This document shows, in pieces, positions 1 through 10,016 of a stretch of DNA of 64,000 nt (position 1 is its first letter; each line of letters starts with the position of its first letter). The notes beneath the pieces were generated by a model that did not search any database, had not been told where the DNA came from, and saw nothing but the letters and a program-made list of their open reading frames with translations. The stretch is from Lasiosphaeria ovina (Eukaryota; Ascomycota; Sordariomycetes; Sordariales; Lasiosphaeriaceae), in the NCBI GenBank assembly GCA_033439765.1, contig JAULSN010000001.1:2294001-2358000 (forward strand), written 5' to 3'. The position numbers and the translations under genes were made by a program.

Positions 1-931
1 TTTTGGGGTGTCTTTGGGGCCCGAGGTTAGGGCTTTTGGGTTGGTGCGAGGGCATGCAATCGTGAATGGCGGGGTCGCGTCGGGCGTCCATAGGGCCCTG
101 GTATGGAGGCTTCTCGGCTCCTGCAGAGGCTCCGTAGCGCGGCATGCTGTTCCCCTTTGGATGCGTCGCCTGGAGGCTAGAAGGGGCTTTTCACTAATCT
201 AGAACGTGGCCGACGACGCAAAAAAATACGACGGCTGAAAATGGCGCTAGTTCATCCGTAGGTGCTTTGAAGTTTGGGTGCGATTCCCGCGGAGGTGGAC
301 ACGACACCGCTCAGCAGAAGGGAGTGGTCGTGACCGGGGTGTGGCCATGACCCCTGTCGCTAGCCGAGACTTGCAGCTGCTGGAATGTCAGGGCCTTCAG
401 CATTTGGGGCCCTCAAGGCGGGTGTCGCCGAGGCATTCGGTACTTGGCCTGTGGCTGCTCGGCGTACCCCCGGCGTCCATCTCACTTTGCCATGTACGAG
501 AATGCGCATGGGTGAAATGGAAGGGAACCCAAAATTGGATGGCAAAAAAAGCCGACTTTGAACCCCATTCCCTCCGTCATGTATCTAGGTATCGTCTTGA
601 CCACCGAGAGAGTACGTATATAGATGGAACCCACCCGTCGTGCGGCACAATAGGTCCAGCCGGGAGAGGATGATGTCGTTGCCCCAAAAGAACTCCTTGG
701 ATTTCCCTTAGTCGTCTGTCGATCACAGGTCTGGCCCTGCGTCATCGCAACAAACTACGCACCTACTGCCGGCAACCCCACCATCACCGACCGATTTACG
801 CTTAGATACAAAGCTACGGTACAAACAAACCGTCCATTAGTCCCATCGTCGCCTTGACAGCTCCACGTCAACATCACACCACCGTCGCAGCTTTTTCAGA
901 GGCCTAGACCGTGGCCGTTACAAGTTCCAAC
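1..931. other. Intergenic left edge, no gene supported
   Basis: Only short open frames without homology-like features or a matched set of splice signals are seen here. The first supported coding exon starts at 932. Confidence 0.5.
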
Positions 932-2204
932 ATGCTAGCCAATTCTTACTCCTCCGAGCTAGATATGGATGCGGGCGATGTAAGAGACTTGTTTGCTTGC
1001 GTCAGTGCTGTTAGTGGCATGTACCTTTTTGGCATCCTTTCTTTGATATTGGACGGCAAACCTACCCATGACATCACACAAATGCCGCGGGCCAGACCTT
1101 GCTAGGGGGGTTGCATCGGCCTTTTTGGCACAGCCGTGTTAAGCACGGCGTGGAATTACCTTAAACTGACCAAGGCCTCTCTCCGCCCTCTAGGCTCCGA
1201 GCCTCCAGTCCTACTTCGAGAGCAACCCTGGATACGTGCCGTGGACGGGCGCAGAGGGGGCTGACAGCCGTGTCGTCGCCGACAACACATCCAACACGCA
1301 ATACGTCAATCCCTGGCACGGGAGCCTGCCCGGGCCAGACTACGACGACCCGACCATGTTTGGCGCCGACGGCGCCGAGATAGACTGGTCTTCCTTCGGC
1401 CCCTTGCCGTCGTCCTCGCACCAGCACCACCACAACAACAACACGTGGGGCCACCCTGACCCGTCCCCCGTCGACTACTTTACCTCGGGCCTGCCGGCTT
1501 CTCCCGGCGGGCTCTACACAGCCAGCAGCGTCTGGGGATCTCATGACCAGCCCCTGTACTCGCCGCACTCGGAGGCGCCCCCGCTCATCCCCGCCCACCA
1601 CGCACCCCTAGTCCGGAGTGTGTCTGCCGAGAACGGGCTCAGTGCCGGCTCCAGCCTCGACTTCATCAGGCGGCCGAACCTGAAGCACGGCGGCAGCTCG
1701 AGCGAGCCGACGTCGCCGGGGAACATGGTCCTAGTGTCGTCGTCTCCGGTGGCGGCCGCCCTGCCGTCAAACACCACCAAACCCAAGAGAGCACACAAGG
1801 CCAAGGCCAAGTCCGTGTCAGCCAGCAAATCTGATGCCAAATCCAAAAAGGCCGCCGGCAGCTGTACCAGCAGCAGCAGCCACCCGCAACAACAAAGAGG
1901 CTCCTCCTCCTCCTCCTCCAAACGCAAGTCACAAAGCCCGCCACTAACACCCGGCGGCACTCCTGCCACTGCCGCAGCGTCGGCGGAGCAGATCCGCAAG
2001 GAGGCGTGGCGCATCTGCAAGGCCGAGGCGCTGGAGATGTCGCAGCGCCGCATCATGCTGATCGAGCACGAGCGCGGCGCCCTCGAGCGCGAGACGCAGA
2101 AGCTGCAGGTCAACATCGGCCGCATGCGCGAGGCCGTCAGCAGGGAGGAGGCCAGCCTGCGCGACGCCGTGCTCAAGGCCGAGAGTCTGGCGCGGTCGTA
2201 CTAG
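932..2204 (+). CDS. Ser/His-rich protein with C-terminal coiled coil, putative nuclear regulator
   Basis: The model has two exons, 932-979 and 1194-2204, giving 352 aa. The 214-nt intron has a GTAAGA donor, a CTGAC branch site near 1166 and a long pyrimidine tract ending in CTAG. Both exons are in phase 0, and the downstream frame has no ATG near its start, which argues for the small first exon. Residues 17-200 are low-complexity (Ser/Pro/Gly, a His/Asn run). About 205-270 is Lys/Ser-rich with NLS-like patches. Residues 281-352 form a highly charged, uninterrupted helix with heptad-like spacing, probably a dimerising coiled coil. The basic patches plus coil resemble a transcriptional regulator, but I see no complete bZIP basic region or HLH loop, so the family is not assigned. 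The first exon is the least certain part. Confidence 0.62.
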
Positions 2205-4570
2205 AGCATAACTTAATTGCATTCAGTTTTCGGGTTTCTTCAACGTGTCCTGGGTTTTTCTTTCATGGGAATGGGTGGTTGGGTTGGGATTTTAATGACG
2301 CCTATGAGTGATATGATGTGACGGCTTAATTACATAGAATTAGAACTAGTTTGGACAAATTCTGCCTAGAATTGGAAGAGTATCTCCTCATTTCAAAGTT
2401 CCTGTGCATTATATTATCTTGCTATCGCTTATTGAATGAGATCTCGATTGGTTCTCAATGATCAAGAGCTACATAATTCTACGGACAACCCATTTTATGC
2501 ACTATGGCTTGAAGACTGCACGCAGTGTTGGAGAGCAAGACAATGTGGCTGTGCTGTGACAAATTCGGCTGGGAATAGGGGTTGACGTAAGGGACCACCG
2601 ACCCGGTTGCCCGGGTCCCGGGATGCAAGGGGTGAAAGGTCGTCCTACCCATCCTGTGCTTGTGCGCGTGCATGCGGGTCTGCATCACGTCAAGCTGGCT
2701 TACGCGGTGTGAGGCTGATTACAGGTGCATGTATACAGTATCTACTCCGTACCTTTGCGCATGTCGTGTCAGGCATGGTTCAGGGGAGAGGCTGGGACGC
2801 GAGAGACGGGTTTCCACTTTACTCGAACCGGGTCTCAGCCTACTAGTGCGGCAGGACAGCCATTGATGCGCGGGGACAGCCACGTGTCTGTCTGTCTGTC
2901 TGTCTGCCTACGTAGTCCGACGTGACCCGGAGACCTGGAGCTGGGAACAGCTAGGTATGGTCGAAGGATCCGTCCGCCTGGCCTGGGTGTCTAGCGTTCC
3001 AGATCTCCGGGACTGGACTGGGGACGACTCGGGCGAGGGGGAGGGAGACAACCTACCCACAGTCCCACACCTCCTTTCTTGTTCGCCCGCCGGGGACCTT
3101 GCTGCCTCTCTCCCGGGCCTCTCTCCTTGGTCCCAGCACTGTGCACCCGTGCATCAGTGCCCGCGGCTAGTGTGCCCTCCCTGGATCTGGGTCGGGGGTC
3201 GGGGATCCTCGGCGGCAGATATTCGATAGTTCGGTCCCAGCATCTCGTTCCGGCAGGCTCGGTTCAAGGGATGGATTGAGGAAACACTAACAACAAAAGT
3301 TCGGATCCCGATTTGTGAGACAGACCACGCCATCATACTCATAGCCGCCAGGCTCGCCCTCGGTCAGCCCACCAGCTTCGACAACGGGAGGGACAGACCG
3401 CTCCTTCTCTGCTTCCGCTGTCCCGGAGACCCTGGCAGTAAGTAGCAGTAGGAAGAAGAAAACATATGCCGAGCTTCAAACACAAGCCGTCGTTGCTGGC
3501 ACGAGGAACGGGAGGTGGGGACCGGAATTGCATGTACCACCCACGGTACGTACAGTACTTGCGGGATGGCGGGGGCATGTACCTCACACAAGAAACCGGC
3601 GAGCTGGCAGCGCCGTCGTTGGCGCTGGCGCGCGCCCAATGGCAAGCGCTGGAGATTAGCTGCGAAAAGCCCTAAAACCCGGCGCGCTGGGCTGGGCAGA
3701 ATTTGGGGAACAAAAAGCCCAATCAAAAGGCTTGGAATTGCAATCCGTGGAGTGTGCGGGGCCGACACCTTTCTCCGAGGAAATCGTCTGCTCAGCCAGC
3801 GCGGTCTCGGAAGACATGGAACTAGTAGGTGTCGGGTTGTGGTGGTGGGGGTGGTGGTGTGGCAGTGGTGGCAGTGGTGGCAGGAACGAGGCGAGACCCG
3901 TCCAGGCACAGATCGCGCATACCACCCGCATGGGAAAATAAGAAAAAAACGATATGATGGCTGCATGGCGCCCCAAATCTGCACGCCTACCTAATTATTT
4001 ACCTGCACACCCAAAAATCCATTGTTCTAGACTTTCGCAGACTTTACAGGGTCGTATCGCCAAGCCCGGCGCCGAAGGGCTCCCCGTGGATGGATTTGAT
4101 CGGAGAATGCAGAATCCCATGGACAAGCTGCCTCTCTCGTCCAGTGCGAACCGGATCCGAGTGCAAACTGCTGCAATGCTGCTTGGTAGATGAGTTGAAT
4201 CGAAATTGAATCATCGAATTTTCATTACCCGGGCACTGTAGTTGTGCCGTGATTTGCCGCTGGGTGTGTACGTCGTTCAGTTGCCGCTGTGGATGTAGAT
4301 GTGCCAAGACGTGACCGTCAGACCACCCAGCCACGAGAACCTCAATTGGTGGCGACGCCAGAGAGGACATGACATGATATGTCTCAGAGTGCAAATCGAG
4401 ATCACATTACCCGGGCGGTACGGTCACTTTTAGTTGATGACTTTTCGCCTTTGACCAGGAAGAGACATGCAGCCACAGTAAATGCTCGACGCCTCCCCAG
4501 CACCACCAGACCAGAAATGATCAGACGTAATTAGGAAATAACTTGATTCACCAGCCTTGGCCCTTGACGC
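2205..4570. other. Intergenic, no gene supported
   Basis: No open frame here looks like a conserved protein or carries matched splice sites. A short GTCT microsatellite (about five units) lies at 2885-2906. A 206-codon minus-strand frame at 3364-3984 is Arg/Pro/His-rich and looks like chance. Confidence 0.5.
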
Positions 4571-4616
4571 ACTCACTCACTCACTCACTCACTCACTCAC
4601 TCACTCACTCACTCAC
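4571..4616. repeat. ACTC tetranucleotide microsatellite
   Basis: About 11.5 uninterrupted units of ACTC are read directly. The tract lies just beyond the 3' end of the broken DUF3433 gene on the minus strand. Confidence 0.95.
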
Positions 4617-7600
4617 CTCGCTTCAAACCAACGACCCATATCGCAAACCGGCGCCGCTCGGCCTCAGTGACAACAGTCCCCGCCGGCGGCACCGAGTCCG
4701 AGCCGGCGTTATCCCCACCGGCACCGACACCGGCACCGGCCAATCTCACGCCTATGCCCAGCTGGAAAGCAAACCCCGGATTGGCGAGCACAGCCCTGAC
4801 GTGCTGCTCGCAGCTCACGATGCCCGTATTACCCTCCTTAAAACCACCCACCACCCCCTTCTCGCGCTCGCGCTGCTGCTCCAAAACACGATACACGTTC
4901 CCGTCGACCAGCAGCGCAAGCACGCTGGCGACGGTGGTGAGCGACCGCGGCAGCGCCATGGCGGCCCGCCGCCGCCGCAGCAGCGCGAGCCACCAGCTGA
5001 GCAGCGCCGCCGCCAGCGTCGCCGCCAGCAGCGCCTGTATCACGCGCGTGGCGCGCAGGTCCTGCACGACGCGCCGGCGCGGCGGGCCGCTGTGCGTCAT
5101 GGTTGCCGCGTACGTGGTGAGGTTGTCGAGCGCGCCCTGCCCGAACCGGTCGAAGATGCCCGTGTCGTTTTGTGTCTCGTCGCTAGGGATGCGCGCGCGC
5201 CGCTGCTGAGCACCTGCGCCACGATGATGTTGTGCTGCTGCGCGATGGCTTCGGCTACCGTCTGCGCCTGGGCGCGGTCTGAGAGGGCTGAGAGGGCTAG
5301 GCCGAGGGTCTTGTTGTTGTTGTTACTCGGGTTTATGCTATTCTGCGGTGAGCTGGTAAGAATGGTGAAGAAGTCGTCTAGTATCATTGCCGGCGACGCG
5401 CCTGTTGGTCCCTTCTTGACCTCGGCCGTCGGCGCGGTGATGGGCATGAGGCTCAGGTAGACGCTGTATCCGTGCCAGTTGTCGACGAGCGTATTGACGT
5501 AGTGCGAACTGCCCTGTCCCTCTCGGGGCTGCGGCGGCGTGTCCGGCGAGACGGCGAGCTCGGCCCCCAGGAACACGGCGTCGACGTCGACCGTCTCGAC
5601 GGCCGCGTTACAGCTGATCGCCGACGCTGAGACGGTATTGTTATTATTGCCCGCGCTCCGCGAATAGTTGCCCCAGACGTAAAAGTAGGCACTGCATGGG
5701 AAGGCGTGCACGTTGTCGCTCGAGATGCCGGCCGCGGCGAACGTACCCTCCGGGGTGCTGATGCCGCCGCCGCCGCCGCCGCCGCCGGGCTGAGTGAACA
5801 CGGCCGTCGTCATCAGTTCGGGCGAGACGCTCGAGTGGAGAAACGTGTCGTGGGGGCAGAACTCGCCCGTCACGTTTACCCTAATCACATTCCCGGCTTC
5901 AAACCCCAGCGCGATGGTATAGTCGCTTGGCCCCTGGGAAGCGTTCACATGCAGGATATCGGCAAACATATCCACCTGCGGGTGATGGAAGCAGTCGAGA
6001 CGGCTCCTGAGGGCGGGCACGGTGGCGCGAATCTCTGCCGGCTTGGTTGTATTGAACGAGACGAATGCGTACCCGTCTCCCGTGCTCCGTCTCCCGTGCT
6101 ATTGCTCGTTAGGGCGAGTGCTGGAAAAGCCAGTCCCCCAGAAGTAAAGGCCGGGTAGGGTATGTGCGCCTGCAGTGCCAGTGCCGACACTACTCCAGGG
6201 TCGTGGTCGTCGTCCCCTGGCTCTTTTGCGTAGAACCAGTACAGCGGGTCGAGGGGATTAGCCGTGTCCATCGAGGACGAGAACAAACCCACGAGCCGCA
6301 CCCGCCCCTGCAGCTCGGGTGTTGCGTCCTTGGGAAAAAAGAGCGAGCCCGAGGCAAGCGTCAGGAGACCAGCGAAGATGGCCGTTGCCGTTGTCGTAGC
6401 CGCAACAAAGTCCCTTGCCTTGACTTCTCGGTAGAGGACTTGGGGGATTAACAGGCCGCGGAGATTGAGATCGACTGACCGGGAAAACGTGGTCGGCCCC
6501 TTTCCAAGAGCGCTGAACGGGGCAATGTTTCGAAGCTCCGAGTTCACTGCCGGGAAGAAGAGGCCGACGAGGCCGAGGCCTAGGGTGGGCGACAAGGTCC
6601 AGAGGTAGCTTGCGTTGATTTGGGCACCGATGCCGTCGTTGTGTTCCGAATACCGCAATAATATCTCCAGCAGAGCAACGATGCTTGCTAGAACGACGCA
6701 TGCAAATATGCGCACCACTGGATCCCGACTGAAGGGCCGATGCGGCCTTATTATCCAAGATTTTGAACCAGCTATTCCGTTTACGTTGACTTCAGCTTGT
6801 TGAGGTCCTGCGCATCTCAGTTCTGGGTCTTGCGTAATGTTTGGCTGACAGACCCTGTCTTCTAGACCTGACGCTTTCGTCTCCAAAGCTCCGAGCTGTC
6901 TTTGGAAATGCCGGGCAATATCCTTGGCCAAAACTATGAAGCCCAGAATAGTCCTGGGATCACCGGCTAACGAGAAATGGCGCGGGAGGCCAAGGGTGGC
7001 TAGTGCCAACACCAGAAACGTCAAGAGACACATCCCGGCCAGGACCTGACATATCACTGGTGAAACAGTGAGGAGGCTCTGCGCAACTGTGGCATAGCAG
7101 GGGCATGATGATATCTGAGAAGTCGGTCGCAGGAGAGCGCTGTGGGCGAGGAAAAGGGTATACGCGCTGTAGTAGTTCTGCATCGACGAGGCCAGCGACG
7201 TGTAGTTGAAAATGGACGCAAGATCGGGATACGAATTGCGCCCGAGCCCAAAGACGACCTTGCTGAGGCGGTCTGTGTCCCAGTCTCTTCCCAGTTTCGA
7301 GAACTTCCATTTCCCGTCAAAGTAGACAGCTTCTTACCTACCATAGCTGTCCACGCCGTGGCTGACTTCGTGTGCGTTGACCATGGCCTCGGCAAAGTCC
7401 CAGGCGTGAACGTTGAGCAATGTCCTCGTCCGCGGCGGACCTCGGGCCAAAGAGATCTGTAGGGTGCGCTCGTTGTTTAGTGCCACTATATCAACGTCGT
7501 TGATGGCGAAGCTAGGCTTGCAGATCAACTGCTGGCTTTTCAGGACGTTGCTCATGTCGACACTGGCTGGGCCTGGAGTGTGGACATCACTTTCATTGAT

Positions 7601-8624
7601 AGAAACCTCGGCAACCACCCATGCGAGCCGTCGGTTGTCGGGGTGGAGAGAATCGTTCCGGAAATTACCCATTGTCACACGCGTGGTGACAGGGCCTCGC
7701 GGGTCCTCGATATTTACACCGTAGACTGTCATGTCGCACTGGGGTGATGTCAAGCCAAGAGTCAAACTTGCATCCCAGGATGATAAGCTTAGGTTTGAGG
7801 TATTGGCAATAGCTCTCCCCGAGATGCGGAACTCAGTCAGGACTGCCGGGTCACACTCCAGCCCTGCCGAAAGCCCCTCGGCGGTCGCGCGCAACTCCAA
7901 TACGGGCGCGGTGGACGAAGGAGCGGTGATTTGGTAGACAAACTCTTGCGAGATGCCGTTAGGGTAGTCGAGGTTGTACCGCTGGGTGCCTATCATCATG
8001 TAGAGCGGCAACAAGCCCGCGGCGGTTAGGTTAGACGCGTCGTCAACAAATTCGGCCAGGGACGTCAGGGAGACGACAATCTCGGCCGTAGTGAGCTGGA
8101 AGAGAGACGACGAAAAGGCGGCCATGACGGTGAGGAGCAGGGTCACGAACGAAGTTCCTGCAACGAGAGCGTCGCGGTTCCGTGCGGCCTGGAAGGGAAC
8201 GAAGAGACTGAATGGAGATATGTAATCCACAAGAAAGAAGGATTTCTTGATGTCTGCATTGCCGCCCCTCGTCTTCCGCATCATCCAGGGCCGCGGCCCT
8301 GGCCGAAAAGTTGACACAAGACTAAGCAGCTGACATCGATATTGTCATGACTGTCGGCCCGTAGGTCCAGAGGTAGCGCAGGTCCGAGGAGCTCGATGCT
8401 AGGCCCTCATTTTTTTCAGAGACAATAAACATGGCCTCTAGGGTAACGGCGATAGCCAGGAAGGTCGCCAGGGATGCGTAAATGGTGCGCCTCTGTAGGT
8501 AGAATGGACTCCAGGCCTTCGTATTGTGTGTGGGGTGAACGACATTTTCTCCATCAACAATTCCCTTCGCCTGCCTACCAGAGGAAGGCTCGTCTGGGAG
8601 ATGAGTGACTTGAAGAGTGCCCAT
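4609..8624 (-). pseudogene. Broken DUF3433-type multipass membrane protein
   Basis: Five consecutive minus-strand frames together make one protein of the fungal DUF3433 family, which are large integral membrane proteins of unknown function. The N-terminus (8624) has the hallmark W-x-P-x-x-L-x-R-R before the first helix and the RYLWTYGPT signature. Further signatures are LVDYISPF near 8210, a large Asn/Cys-rich lumenal region, and a second membrane block near 7100-6300. Four breaks interrupt it. (a) A frame change lies at the TAG 8322-8324, where the next frame resumes with PWMMRK. (b) An in-frame TAA sits at 7334-7336, with the same frame open on both sides. (c) A 14-bp exact tandem duplication at 6073-6100 shifts frame; removing one copy rejoins the frames cleanly. 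(d) A five-unit GC dinucleotide run at 5191-5200 shifts frame; one unit fewer restores it. Break (b) could instead be a 75-nt intron (GTAAGA donor, CTCAG acceptor, phase 2 on both sides). Breaks (c) and (d) cannot be introns. The locus is best called a decayed gene, or a pseudogenic allele. Confidence 0.86.
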
Positions 8625-10016
8625 CTATCGAGATCTCTTGAGAGCGTTCACATCCAGAGCGCACCTCTAGAGAAGGTGGGTTTATCTTAGTCGTTTCGGC
8701 GGGTTTCCAAGGCGTGGTTCCGGTCGCGAGAAAGCAGGACCCAAGATTCTAATGCCGGGTAAGGTAAGTGCCACAGCTGACACTGCGAAATGTAGATTAA
8801 TATGCATATTTGCAGTGATTATCGCGACACGGTGCCGGGTAATAATTATTAGCTGCGCCTCTCATACTCTGTGTGCCGGCCGCTTTTTCGACTGTCCTGC
8901 CCCCAAAAACCCAACAATCATGAAGGTTGGCCCCCAGTAACTATAATCACACCAGCAGGCAACTGCGGCGATTTCAAATTCCCCCATATTGCAATCCGAG
9001 GGGGGTCCAAGTTGAATGCAACCCAGAGATAATTACGGCGCATGGCCTTCGCCGCAAATTTAGCGCTTGATGCCACCCACTGCCTTCAAGTTGGCCTCGT
9101 ACGTGATGTTCGTCACTCTGTAAGACTAAACCAGATCACAGCAGAGAAGATCAGCGCCGCCTTCGACGTCGTTCCTAGGGCATTGGAACGGATCAAGTGG
9201 CACTCATCGGGGAGTTCAACGTTGATGGCGTAGAAAATAGTTATGTTCAACCTCCTGGAATACAACCTTGGGTGGTGTCGCCATGGCCACGGCAAAGAGA
9301 CGCTAGGGGAGAGGTCGATTCAAACGAAAGCCTGCACCTCAAGCATTTGGAAGGCGTTGACGACGAGACCTGCACAGAGTGTCAGCCAAGTGCCAAAAGT
9401 TAGTTAGTCTCGGAAGGGGGGGGGGGGGGGTCGGTTTTAATTCCTCTTGTGCACTTACCCGCCGCCATCCATATGGAATCCTTCTAGGGTTAGAACCACG
9501 CACCGTCGCCTTTGATAGTGGGTGAGGACGGCAAACTAGTCCATAACGTTGCCGGCTAGATCCCCGCCGCCGCCGCCGCCGCAGGAATAGAACCCTGCGA
9601 GGTCTTGCTCCCGGATCTCGACCTCTCCCGAATAACTCTCTGACTTAAGGTCGGTGGGTATATGAGAGGTAGGAAGAAAGTGCGAGGATCCGTGAGGTAT
9701 CTCTGCGGGGGGGCTGTCTGGGTACGTCCTAGGCACCACCCCGCGGTGACCTGCAAAGGAAGCCTTGTGCCAATTCATATATCGCAGCTTCTGCGTGGTG
9801 CCCCACGGTATGCCGGGGTGCGGGGGCTACTGGCGTTGTGTCTCCGCCAGCGCCAGGGGTGATGGTGTCGTCGTCGATGTCTCCTGTTTCGAGGATCCGT
9901 TGGAAACGTAGTCGAGGGCACATGACGGCCGGTATTACGCTCTGACGATGAGCTGGAAGTGACAGCCCTTGACGAGTTCCACCGTCGTCGAGTTATCCCG
10001 GGCCCGGCTTTCTTAG
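8625..10016. other. Intergenic with a possible eroded coding relic
   Basis: No intact gene is seen. On the minus strand about 9420-9040 there are short protein-like stretches in several frames (a helix-like FGTWLTLCAGLVVNAF near 9400, then a 60-codon frame at 9295-9113) separated by stops. They could be remains of a membrane protein. A run of about 15 G lies near 9416-9430, and a GCC trinucleotide run near 9560-9580. Confidence 0.35.

Noticed and set aside
3364..3984. 206-codon minus-strand open frame
   Set aside because: Arg/Pro/His/Ser-rich, overlapped by other long frames, no splice signals or domain features; looks like a chance frame in GC-rich DNA.
6061..6110. Intron explaining the 14-bp duplication frameshift
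   Set aside because: A 14-nt or slightly longer intron is below any fungal intron size, and no GT...AG pair fits the frame junction.
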